Position numbers and translations under genes: made by a program
Assembly (NCBI RefSeq): GCF_004769525.1
Contig: NZ_RQFT01000010.1
Span: 186,001 to 250,000 of the forward strand
Direction of reading: 5' to 3'
DNA from: Leptospira bouyouniensis
Lineage (GTDB): Bacteria; Spirochaetota; Leptospiria; Leptospirales; Leptospiraceae
Length of the DNA: 64,000 nt
Notes under the pieces: model-generated
What the model was told of the DNA's origin: nothing
Seen by the model: only the letters and a program-made list of their open reading frames with translations
Database searches by the model: none
In this document: piece after piece, positions 1 to 7,710 of the stretch
Layout of the letters: each line of letters opens with the position of its first letter
How positions within the stretch are numbered: position 1 is the stretch's first letter

Positions 1-2636
1 TAGAACGTTATGATGAAAATAGAACAAAAGAGTATTTAAATACAATTGAGTTTTTTATTCGTGATTCAGATTTACCATACCGAGCTAAAAATGTTACAAC
101 ACAAATTCAAAAGTCATTACACTTAGACTATGTTAGGCTTTATGATGATTCATTAAGGCTAATTCATAGTACAAATGAAACTACTGAAATATTCCAAGAG
201 GAGCTCAGGCAAGATCCTTCGGGTTTACTCGAAGGTAAAATAAAAATAATATCGAATGGTGATTATGTTTATCGGGATAAGTCTGGAAAATTCTTTTTGT
301 TATTTCCAAAGGTAAACTATACTCCCAGTTTCATTCAAAATCCAAATTTAGAATATGGTTATTTGTATTGGGTTTTCCAACCCAATACACAAAAAATCTT
401 ATACACCAATGATGATTCCATTCTTTCAGGTGATCGCGATACGAATGAATTACTTGCTCTTTTTCAAGGTAAAGAAGGACAAGAGATCACTTGGCAATTG
501 GATGGTGAATTTTCAAAATTAATACTAGAAACAAAAGATCAATTTTCTGTTTATTTACTCAAACAAACTGATTCTGAAATTGAAGAAATTCGTTTTGGAT
601 GTTTCATATTATTCCTTGTTACCTTTACAGGTTTATTTTATATACGATTTGTTTGGATGTTTGTCCATTCGGAAGGATTTCACTTTAAAAGAAGAATCGT
701 GATCCCAATGATCGTTTATTTATTCCTCCTAGTTTTTTATCAAAAAAGTTGGGAGTTGTTTCCTGACTATCGTTACTACAAACCTTGGACCAAACATCGT
801 TTGGAACAAATTGAAGATACATTGATTGGACTTGAAAAAAATCTTAAATCAAATTACTATAATGACAGCAATGGATTTGGCATTAGTGAAGCCATTTTAT
901 CCGAATTATACGAATGGAAATTAGATGTTAGTGATAAAGACATTCGAAATCGATTTGGAGCTGAAATTTTTCTAGTATTGGAAAAAATGAAGGAAAATCC
1001 AAAGTCGATTTTGATCGAATCTGAAATGGATTTAGTTTACATCATACCCATTCAAAATCATGAAAATACTTTGGCATCAGTTTTGTTAACTGTAATCAAT
1101 CCTAATTTATTATATGCTAAAAAAGAAAAAGATAAGGATGAGTTTTATTTTCCGTTTGTAGATGTAAAATTATCAGATAATAAAAGTAAAGAACAAGTTT
1201 TGTTCAACCCGCGCCATTGGAATGGAACCCAACTTTCAAAACTTAGGCATACTGATTCTCAAAAGGAGTCAATTGGTTTTTTACATCATAAGTTCCATTC
1301 TTATTATTTAGATAAAGAAAAAGGAAAACCAGGGATTGTATCCGGTTTATCTGTGTATCGGTACTCATCATACCCACCTTATTTACTTAGTTTTGGTTTT
1401 GTTTTCATTGGTCCATGGGTTTTATTCGTGTTTTGGGCTAACGTTAAAAGAAAGTGGTCAACTACATCAATGTTAGGGGAATCCCTTTTGAAAGACTCGG
1501 AGAATCACGAATTTGTGGATACGGTAAAAAAAATAGAAAATACAAAAGAAGGAATTGAAACTAAAACAGAACCTATTATAAAGAATCCTAGTCCTGTGAA
1601 AAAAACGAGTTTTAAAATATTACCTCCAGCAACTTGGAAACGAGTGGCCATTTTGGATGCAGTTCAAAAGAAACGAGAAACTATTTTTAATCCAGAACTG
1701 GAACGACTTGTCTCCAACGTTACCAAACGTGATGAAACCACTCAAATAAAAACAATTCCTATTCCAGAAAATTCCTTCACACAAGTTCCAGAAGAAAAAC
1801 GATTTGAATATAGCCTTCTTGATAAAATTTATAGGGAAAATGAGATTTCATATGATGGAATCATTGGTTATACTAAAAATTTCATTTCAAGATTAGGTTC
1901 TCCTCGATTTTCTTATTTATTTTTAAACGATTCTCTTGGTTCGTTTCATAACCAAATTTCTTCTGGTCTTGACTATAACACTCGTTCTAATCTGATTTTT
2001 TTACACCATGATCCATATCTTAACTTTGATGAGTCCGGTTTTGCCATGTTGGAAATGGAAGAAAACATTCGACTCGATCGATTTATTTCGAAAAAGTTTT
2101 CTTGGGAAATTTTATTACAAACCGAATCCATCATTGCTTTTCATATGGAAACTCTTGGATTCCCAGGTATTTTTCTTGTGCTCTTGAATAAAGAAGAAAG
2201 AAGTAAATTTTTAGATTCGCACAAACGAATGATCCAGGAAAAACTAAAACAGGTGATTCCTGCTTTACACGTACTTGTTGAGAAAGAAGAGCGTAAACCT
2301 GAATTTTTGAAAGACAGTTTGTCTTGGATGATTCGTTCGTTTATGCAAGCCACTTTTGGTGGTAAACGTTCTGCCAATGTGTTACGTATCCATTGGCCAG
2401 AATACCATCCATCCCCAGAATGGGAACGTAGCAAAAGGCATTTTGTTGATTCCATTCAAACATATTTAGAAAGTAAGGATCGTTTGATTGAAACTTCGCC
2501 AAATTTAATGTTGATTGTTTCTGCAAAAGATTTGTATTTAACTGTCGTACAAAAACTACAAGAATTACCATTCTCCCATGAACTCAAATCGATGAAATTT
2601 CCAGAAGATGGACAAAATTATTATTTATATTTCTAA
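1..2636 (+). CDS. Membrane signalling-type protein, 5'-truncated by the window
   Basis: The reading frame is open from base 3 to the TAA at 2634-2636, so the first ATG at 297 is internal and the true start lies upstream of the window. Seen: a hydrophilic N-terminal part, two close hydrophobic segments (near bases 595-660 and 690-745), a charged region of about 200 residues that could sit outside the membrane, another hydrophobic segment (near 1385-1445), then a long cytoplasmic-looking C-terminal part. The last ~100 residues, from about base 2360, have an alternating strand/helix pattern ending in SPNLMLIV, which loosely recalls a nucleotide-cyclase/GGDEF fold, but no GGDEF or RxxD motif is present. 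The topology suggests a membrane sensor; this is inference and I do not recognise the family. It overlaps the next gene by 29 bases, which suggests translational coupling. Confidence 0.75.
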   Translation, partial: ERYDENRTKEYLNTIEFFIRDSDLPYRAKNVTTQIQKSLHLDYVRLYDDSLRLIHSTNETTEIFQEELRQDPSGLLEGKIKIISNGDYVYRDKSGKFFLLFPKVNYTPSFIQNPNLEYGYLYWVFQPNTQKILYTNDDSILSGDRDTNELLALFQGKEGQEITWQLDGEFSKLILETKDQFSVYLLKQTDSEIEEIRFGCFILFLVTFTGLFYIRFVWMFVHSEGFHFKRRIVIPMIVYLFLLVFYQKSWELFPDYRYYKPWTKHRLEQIEDTLIGLEKNLKSNYYNDSNGFGISEAILSELYEWKLDVSDKDIRNRFGAEIFLVLEKMKENPKSILIESEMDLVYIIPIQNHENTLASVLLTVINPNLLYAKKEKDKDEFYFPFVDVKLSDNKSKEQVLFNPRHWNGTQLSKLRHTDSQKESIGFLHHKFHSYYLDKEKGKPGIVSGLSVYRYSSYPPYLLSFGFVFIGPWVLFVFWANVKRKWSTTSMLGESLLKDSENHEFVDTVKKIENTKEGIETKTEPIIKNPSPVKKTSFKILPPATWKRVAILDAVQKKRETIFNPELERLVSNVTKRDETTQIKTIPIPENSFTQVPEEKRFEYSLLDKIYRENEISYDGIIGYTKNFISRLGSPRFSYLFLNDSLGSFHNQISSGLDYNTRSNLIFLHHDPYLNFDESGFAMLEMEENIRLDRFISKKFSWEILLQTESIIAFHMETLGFPGIFLVLLNKEERSKFLDSHKRMIQEKLKQVIPALHVLVEKEERKPEFLKDSLSWMIRSFMQATFGGKRSANVLRIHWPEYHPSPEWERSKRHFVDSIQTYLESKDRLIETSPNLMLIVSAKDLYLTVVQKLQELPFSHELKSMKFPEDGQNYYLYF

Positions 2637-3216
2637 TTTCTTTTTGGTTTTTTTTGTGACTGTGATTTCTCTTTCTGCAGGAGGCAGTAAAAAAAAAGAA
2701 GAAACAATTGCTTTGAAAAAACAAATCTACGGTTTACATAAAGTAGACGAGGAAACAAGTTCTATTCCTTATTTGGAAAGGTATTTAGAACTAAGCCAAA
2801 ACGAGTTGTATTTTAAACTATTGTATGCAAAGGCTCTTTTATACAGAAATGATTTGTTAGTTCCAAAACCTAATGAACCCGCAGAAGATCGAATCAATAA
2901 AGCAAAAATCATTCAAAAAAATTATAATTTAGCTTCAAAACTTTTTCAAGAGAATGTTTTACATTTGGAAAAAGTGAGACCGAGGGATCCAAATTTAGGT
3001 AGATGGTATTACCTTTGGGCATTCAGTGAATGGTTTTCAGATAACAAAGAAAAGTCGATAAAATTGTTTTTAAAAGCTGTGAAATTAGATTATCGATTAA
3101 CAGAATCATATTATAATGTTGCATCATTGTATGAGTCACTCGGTCAATGGAAGGATGCGAGTTTGTATTGGCGAAAATTTGAAAAAGCCGAAAAGGAATT
3201 GGAAGAAGAAGACTAA
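2608..3216 (+). CDS. Exported TPR-like protein
   Basis: A 202-residue protein that starts inside the end of the preceding gene. Residues 1-24 form a hydrophobic export signal or membrane anchor (FFLVFFVTVISLSAGG), followed by a lysine-rich stretch. The rest is helical with TPR-like spacing: one pair near residues 50-75 and a clearer repeat near 150-185 containing SYYNVASLYESLGQWKDASLYW. TPRs are protein-binding scaffolds, so this product probably acts at the cell envelope as an adaptor for the membrane protein encoded upstream. The partner is inferred only from the gene overlap. The TAA stop shares its last A with the ATG of the next gene. Confidence 0.72.
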   Translation: MDKIIIYISNFFLVFFVTVISLSAGGSKKKEETIALKKQIYGLHKVDEETSSIPYLERYLELSQNELYFKLLYAKALLYRNDLLVPKPNEPAEDRINKAKIIQKNYNLASKLFQENVLHLEKVRPRDPNLGRWYYLWAFSEWFSDNKEKSIKLFLKAVKLDYRLTESYYNVASLYESLGQWKDASLYWRKFEKAEKELEEED

Positions 3217-3407
3217 TGGCAAAAATAGATAAACGTTTTCAGATTTTACTTTCTGAAGAAGAACAAATACTATTAAAAAATGAAGCGACTCGCAGAGGAA
3301 TATCGCAGGGTGAACTCATTCGTTTGGCTTTAAAAAATGAAATCATCCAAAAATCAGAACTACTAAGAAGGAAAGCGATCCAAAATTTAACGGAGATCTT
3401 TTCTTGA
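3216..3407 (+). CDS. Ribbon-helix-helix DNA-binding protein, antitoxin-like
   Basis: A 63-residue protein with a typical ribbon-helix-helix layout: a short N-terminal strand (KRFQILLS), a helix beginning EEEQILLKNEATRRG, the turn GISQGE and a second helix LIRLALKNEI. This family (Arc/CopG/MetJ type) binds DNA as dimers through the N-terminal strand, and small members are often antitoxins that repress their own operon. It is linked by TAATG overlap to the TPR gene and by TTGA overlap to the following PIN-like gene, the usual order for an antitoxin-toxin pair. Toxin neutralisation is inferred from position. A plain transcription regulator of this four-gene cluster is an alternative. Confidence 0.72.
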   Translation: MAKIDKRFQILLSEEEQILLKNEATRRGISQGELIRLALKNEIIQKSELLRRKAIQNLTEIFS

Positions 3408-3793
3408 AAGTATTTTTATCTTCTACTTTTTTAGATTCATTGCTTCATTCCAATGAGAAAGAAAAAGTCAAAAACCTTCTATTAACCTCGATTGATTCAA
3501 ATACACGTTTTTATACATCTGCCTATTCTCTTCACTGTCTTTTTTCTATGTTAGGTACTATTGACATCGAACAAAAAAGAATGATCCTGCGTAATATTGA
3601 AGATCTAGTTGATGCTATTTTTGTTCTTTCGATAGAAGATATTCGATCCGAGTTATTATTTGTGGAAAGCCTTGGTTTAGAACAAGTGATTGCTCTGAAC
3701 CAAGGAATTGATGTATTTTATCTAAATTCAGAAGAAGAAACGAAAACTCATCCTTTACTTAAGGTTCGAAACTTCTTTAGGGAAACTAAATGA
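3404..3793 (+). CDS. PIN-like protein with degenerate active site
   Basis: A 129-residue product that starts at TTG 3404, overlapping the stop of the RHH gene by four bases. The order of elements recalls a PIN-domain RNase (VapC type): N-terminal strand MKVFLSSTFLDSLL, a strand/helix near residues 36-50 (RFYTSAYSLHCLF), a conserved-looking IEDIRSELLFVESLGL helix and a late strand near IDVFYLN. PIN enzymes need an Asp in the first strand (FLDTN) and a Glu in the second block. Here those positions read Ser and His/Cys, so nuclease activity is doubtful. The product may be a decayed toxin or a binding-only partner of the RHH protein. Its last 39 bases overlap the convergent LamG-like gene. The family call is tentative. 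Confidence 0.6.
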   Translation: MKVFLSSTFLDSLLHSNEKEKVKNLLLTSIDSNTRFYTSAYSLHCLFSMLGTIDIEQKRMILRNIEDLVDAIFVLSIEDIRSELLFVESLGLEQVIALNQGIDVFYLNSEEETKTHPLLKVRNFFRETK

Positions 3794-5494
3794 AATAGGT
3801 GCTGAAAGTGCACTCCTTTGGTCTTTAGAATCCCATTCGTTTAAATAACGGTTGTATGCTGAAATTCTAAAATAATACGTAAGCCCTGGTTGGAATAATA
3901 ATCCTCTTTTTTCTTTTTTTGAAATGTCGATTTGGTCAGCCAACGTTCGATCCTCGGGTGATTCAAGTTGTCCTTCTGGAATATAAATATTGGAAACAAG
4001 TGTGTCTTCATCTACACAAAATCGTTTGTTACGAAATCCAGAATTTTCTTCATTTCCATCTATTTTTTTATATTGATTGTCTTTGTCTTTTTTGACAAAG
4101 ATTGAACCAACCATTCGATTTGGAACTAAACCATAATGGATGATATAACCTCCACCGTTTTGTACTTCTTTCTCATGGTTTGAATTCCACAAAAAACAAA
4201 TTTGATTTGTTTGGTTTTTGGAAACATTTGGGTCCAAACGAAAAAGGGTAGGGACATCTGGAGGTGATTGCTCTATATAATCAAAGTTAAGTGCTTGTAA
4301 GATAGGGACAGTTTTTCCCATCGGATCTGGACGAAACCAAATTTTCCATTGGTAATACTTAAATCGATGTTTTGGTAAATCAGTAGTTAAGGAACGAATT
4401 CTTGTCCAAGGGAGAACACTTGCCTCAGTAAATTTTTGATTCGATGCGCGGAAATACAATTCAATCATTGTATCTTTCGGTGCGTCAACCTTCCATTGGA
4501 TTTGTTGTAATGTTGAATTGCTGAATTTTGTTTCCAAAATCGGAGAGATCGCAGTGCTTCCTTCCATAAATCCAATTTTTGTATCATCGTCATAACGAAC
4601 GGTTTCAAATTTTGAATAACCAATCTCTGGTTCACCTTTATGGATATGGAAACCATCTAAATTCCCGTAATAAGATTTTCCTAGGATAAGGGGTGTGGAA
4701 TCATTTTCTGGAAATCCAAATCCGATTGTATCAGCTTGTTTGTTTTCATACTCTGCAGTTTCAATTCCATTTTGATAAAGCACATATCGATGGTTTAATG
4801 TATCAAAAAAAAGGGAAATCACTTCCCAGTTTTTGCGTTTGATTTTTACACTTGATTCTAAAATAAAACTTACAGTTCTACCATCTGTTTTTTGAAGTAA
4901 ATTATTGATATATAATGTGGGTTTACCTTCATTTAACTCAAGGGAGATTCCATATTTTTTCCCTTTAACATAAACTGTGCGGTCGAGGATTACGGATCCT
5001 GCCCCTTGTTCTCCCATATGCACTGGAATTGAAATGCTAAATGGATCTGGGTGTGTTCCAAAAAGAGAATTTCCTGAAACAGATAAGTGAATTTGATTTC
5101 GGCGTCCAGAAAAGTAAGCGGACTTTTTCCCAAAAAAGGATGTGTTTTTGTCCTCTAAGTAAGAGGAAAACACAACTGAAATGGATTTGGATGGAAATGG
5201 GTTTCCCGATTCAGAAAGGTTGGGTTCGTTTGTGTCCCCCTCAAAATCAAAAAACAATTCTCCTCGTTTGGGTGTGTTCTCTTTGGGTTTGAGAGTATTT
5301 TTTTTGCCTGGTTCTTTGTGTTCGACAACACCAATTTTTTTCCAAAGGCTTAAGTTGACGGATTCCTTTTTGGGGACTTCCCAAGATTCAAGAGAGTGCC
5401 CTCCAAAAAGGATAACAAGAAAGATTAAGACTGTTCTTCGATTAAACCCAATCGTTTTTGGTGTCTTCCACCTTCGAAATCTGTTTCGATCCAT
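3755..5494 (-). CDS. Exported LamG-like / fibronectin-III-like protein
   Basis: A 579-residue protein. The N-terminus has a basic stretch (MDRNRFRRWK) and a hydrophobic core near residues 22-34 (TVLIFLVILFGG), so it is probably exported. Residues ~80-280 look like a laminin-G/concanavalin-type beta sandwich (LFFDFEGD near the start, then YVLYQNG and ILGKSYYGNLDGFHIH). The C-terminus (~430-575) contains a fibronectin-III-like strand pattern (LTYYFRISAYNRYL). Such domains bind sugars or proteins at the cell surface; no enzyme motif is visible. The ATG start lies 70 bases inside rpiB, and I see no in-frame alternative that keeps the signal peptide. It is the last gene of the serC-rpiB transcription unit. 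Confidence 0.75.
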   Translation of the reverse strand: MDRNRFRRWKTPKTIGFNRRTVLIFLVILFGGHSLESWEVPKKESVNLSLWKKIGVVEHKEPGKKNTLKPKENTPKRGELFFDFEGDTNEPNLSESGNPFPSKSISVVFSSYLEDKNTSFFGKKSAYFSGRRNQIHLSVSGNSLFGTHPDPFSISIPVHMGEQGAGSVILDRTVYVKGKKYGISLELNEGKPTLYINNLLQKTDGRTVSFILESSVKIKRKNWEVISLFFDTLNHRYVLYQNGIETAEYENKQADTIGFGFPENDSTPLILGKSYYGNLDGFHIHKGEPEIGYSKFETVRYDDDTKIGFMEGSTAISPILETKFSNSTLQQIQWKVDAPKDTMIELYFRASNQKFTEASVLPWTRIRSLTTDLPKHRFKYYQWKIWFRPDPMGKTVPILQALNFDYIEQSPPDVPTLFRLDPNVSKNQTNQICFLWNSNHEKEVQNGGGYIIHYGLVPNRMVGSIFVKKDKDNQYKKIDGNEENSGFRNKRFCVDEDTLVSNIYIPEGQLESPEDRTLADQIDISKKEKRGLLFQPGLTYYFRISAYNRYLNEWDSKDQRSALSAPISFSFPKEVSNLK

Positions 5495-5862
5495 TTTTTC
5501 ACAATTCTCAGTGCTAAATCAGTCCCGAGAACTCTTCCCCCTAAAACCAGTACATTGGCATTGTTATGGCGTTTGGACATTTCCGCCGTAAACTCATCAT
5601 GGCAAAGGGCCGCTCGAATGCCTTTGAAACGGTTTGCGGCAATAGAGGCACCAATGCCCGTACCACAAAGAGCAATGAGTCTTGGGACTTCATTGGAAAG
5701 AACCTTTCGGCAGGCATCTCCAATGATGGTTGGGTAGTCGACGGACTCTTCGCTCTTAGTACCGTAATCGACCATTTCATACGATTCCTCGAGACTTTTC
5801 CTGAGGAATTCTTTGAGAGCAAATCCTCCGTGATCAGAGGCGATTCCAATTTTTTCTTTCAT
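5425..5862 (-). CDS. rpiB: Ribose-5-phosphate isomerase B
   Basis: A 145-residue enzyme that interconverts ribose-5-phosphate and ribulose-5-phosphate in the non-oxidative pentose phosphate pathway. The N-terminal IGIASDHGGFALKE is the family signature (substrate-binding Asp-His near residues 9-10). LIALCGTGIGASIAANR contains the catalytic-loop Cys and phosphate-binding glycines. RHNNANVLVLGGR and the basic C-terminal GGRHQKR also match the family, and the length is normal (~145-150). Its ATG overlaps the TGA of the upstream small exported protein (ATGA), and its 3' end overlaps the LamG-like gene by 70 bases. It supplies ribose for nucleotides and cofactors. Confidence 0.96.
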   Translation of the reverse strand: MKEKIGIASDHGGFALKEFLRKSLEESYEMVDYGTKSEESVDYPTIIGDACRKVLSNEVPRLIALCGTGIGASIAANRFKGIRAALCHDEFTAEMSKRHNNANVLVLGGRVLGTDLALRIVKKWIETDFEGGRHQKRLGLIEEQS

Positions 5863-6497
5863 TCGGATTTTTCCTTTCTTTGTTTTAGGGCTTCGGTGTA
5901 AGAGAGATAACTTTCAACAGATAAAGAGAGTAAAAATTTGTCCCTTTCTCTGAGCATACTTCCATAATAACCAGTGAATAGTTCCAAATACCTTTCCCGT
6001 TTGGAATTTGGATTTTTTTCAGATAAATATTCTAGAGTGAGGGCAAAAATTTCTTGTTTGATTTCATTATGAGACTCTAGCCACTGTTTGGCGAGAGTCA
6101 TCTCGCTTGGTGTTAAGGGATAAGGTCTGTTTTCCGCTAAGAGAATTCTCCATTCCAATTGGAAAAATGACTCTTCCATTTGGTATCCGGAAAGTAAGGA
6201 TGGCGATAATACTTTACTTATATTGGTTTCTGTATCCGGAAGTGTAATCGAATCCCGGATACAATCTATAGAAGAAATTCGTAATTCTGCAGACTCTATT
6301 GCATATGCAGCCATTTTTATCCGATCCAAATTTTGAATGTTTTGGCTAATGGCCTTTGGAGGAATTTCAGAATTAAGAGTTACGTAGCATTTGTTAGCTG
6401 CTTCCCATCCAAAGTTCCCTTCAGGGATCCAAATGGAATGGGAATTGATTCCACTGACAATTATACAAAATAGAAATGGTAGAGTTTGTTTAACCAT
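5859..6497 (-). CDS. Exported protein of unknown function
   Basis: I place the start at ATG 6497, which overlaps the serC stop by eight bases and gives a clean signal peptide (MVKQTLPFLFCIIVSGINS). The longer in-frame ORF to 6632 lies inside serC and has no export signal at its beginning. The mature ~190-residue protein is mostly helical, with CYVTLNSEI and a Cys near SSIDCIRDS that could form a disulphide. The C-terminal half contains LTPSEMTLAKQWLESHNEIK and a charged tail. I do not recognise the family. It lies between serC and rpiB with tight overlaps on both sides, so it is co-transcribed with them, but no role in serine or ribose metabolism is apparent. Confidence 0.7.
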   Translation of the reverse strand: MVKQTLPFLFCIIVSGINSHSIWIPEGNFGWEAANKCYVTLNSEIPPKAISQNIQNLDRIKMAAYAIESAELRISSIDCIRDSITLPDTETNISKVLSPSLLSGYQMEESFFQLEWRILLAENRPYPLTPSEMTLAKQWLESHNEIKQEIFALTLEYLSEKNPNSKRERYLELFTGYYGSMLRERDKFLLSLSVESYLSYTEALKQRKEKSE

Positions 6498-7587
6498 TTG
6501 TCCTTTCAAATTCCTTGATAAAGGAAATGAGAGCATCCACACCTTCTTCTGGCATCGCATTATAGATACTTGCTCTAAAACCACCCACATCGCGGTATCC
6601 TTTAAGACCAGCAAATCCTTGTTCTTCGGCAAGTGTCAAAAATTTGGCATCCAAACTTTCATTATGACTTCGGAAAACAACATTCATTGCAGAACGAAAG
6701 TTTTCAGGGACAGGAGCATAAAAAAGAGAGGAAGCATCGATTGCGTCATATAACTTCTTTGCTTTTCTTTCATTTGTAGCTTCCATAATTGAAAGTCCAC
6801 CTTTTCGTTTCAGATATTTGAACACAAGACTTGCGATATAAATAGAATAGGTTGGTGGAGTGTTGTAATTTGAGCCATTTTTTTCCATCAAGGCATAGTT
6901 CATTAAATTCGGGATAGGGTGGGGTTGTTCCTGCAATTTTTCTTTGTCGTAAATCACAAGTGTGAGTCCAGAAGGACCAATATTTTTTTGTGCTCCTGCA
7001 AAGATCACAGAGAAATCTTCAATCGGAAGTTTACGACTGAAGAGTTCACTTGTCATATCAGCAATGAGAGGTGCCTTTTTTAATTTAGGAAATGTTTTGT
7101 AACGAGATCCGTAGATAGTATTATTGGAGGTGATATAAACGTATTTTGCTCCTTCGTTGACATCTTGATCTGTGATCGTTGGAAGATCCATAAATTTAGA
7201 ATCAGCCCCATTAAAAATGGATTTTACATTCGGATAAAATTTTTTAGCTTCTTCATATGCTTTTTTTGCCCAAACGCCAGTTATGGCAAAGTCAGCAGAT
7301 TCTCCAGCCGCAAGATAATTGTATGGAATGGCAGAAAATTGTAACGTGGCTCCACCAGGAAAATAAACTACCGCATAACGAGAAGGTAATTCAAGTAAAT
7401 CTCTAATGTCAGCAATCGATTCGTTTAAGATACCTAGGAAATGTTTCTCTCTATGGCTCATTTCCATGACAGACATCCCACTTCCTTTGTAATTGAGGAA
7501 TTCGGAATTGGCTTCTTCCATGACCTCTGTGGGCAACATGGCGGGACCTGCATTAAAATTGTAGATTCTGTGTGTAAACGTAGGCAT
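6490..7587 (-). CDS. serC: Phosphoserine aminotransferase
   Basis: A 365-residue PLP enzyme converting 3-phosphohydroxypyruvate and glutamate to phosphoserine and 2-oxoglutarate in serine synthesis; the same enzyme can act in pyridoxal phosphate synthesis. The N-terminal YNFNAGPAMLPTEVM is the SerC signature. MSVMEMSHREKHF, the PGGATLQF phosphate-binding loop and VIFAGAQKNIGPSG, which holds the Schiff-base lysine, all match. The C-terminal GLKGYRDVGGFRASIYNAMP is the substrate-binding end. The length is normal. It is the first gene of a minus-strand operon that continues with the small exported protein, rpiB and the LamG-like gene. It faces away from the P83/100-like gene, with ~120 bases of shared upstream DNA. 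Confidence 0.97.
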   Translation of the reverse strand: MPTFTHRIYNFNAGPAMLPTEVMEEANSEFLNYKGSGMSVMEMSHREKHFLGILNESIADIRDLLELPSRYAVVYFPGGATLQFSAIPYNYLAAGESADFAITGVWAKKAYEEAKKFYPNVKSIFNGADSKFMDLPTITDQDVNEGAKYVYITSNNTIYGSRYKTFPKLKKAPLIADMTSELFSRKLPIEDFSVIFAGAQKNIGPSGLTLVIYDKEKLQEQPHPIPNLMNYALMEKNGSNYNTPPTYSIYIASLVFKYLKRKGGLSIMEATNERKAKKLYDAIDASSLFYAPVPENFRSAMNVVFRSHNESLDAKFLTLAEEQGFAGLKGYRDVGGFRASIYNAMPEEGVDALISFIKEFERTNG

Positions 7588-7710
7588 TCTCCCACAGAAT
7601 TTTTAAAACTTCCCCCCTGGTAAATAGATTTTTATTCGAAAACTTGCTTTGCAGAATCAGAAAGGTTGTTAATCTTGTGGGCATCTGAAACCTAATTTCG
7701 TGAGGAAACA

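Noticed and set aside
5859..6632. Longer start for the exported protein between serC and rpiB.
   Set aside because: The 45 extra residues lie inside serC in another frame and hide the signal peptide that begins at 6497.
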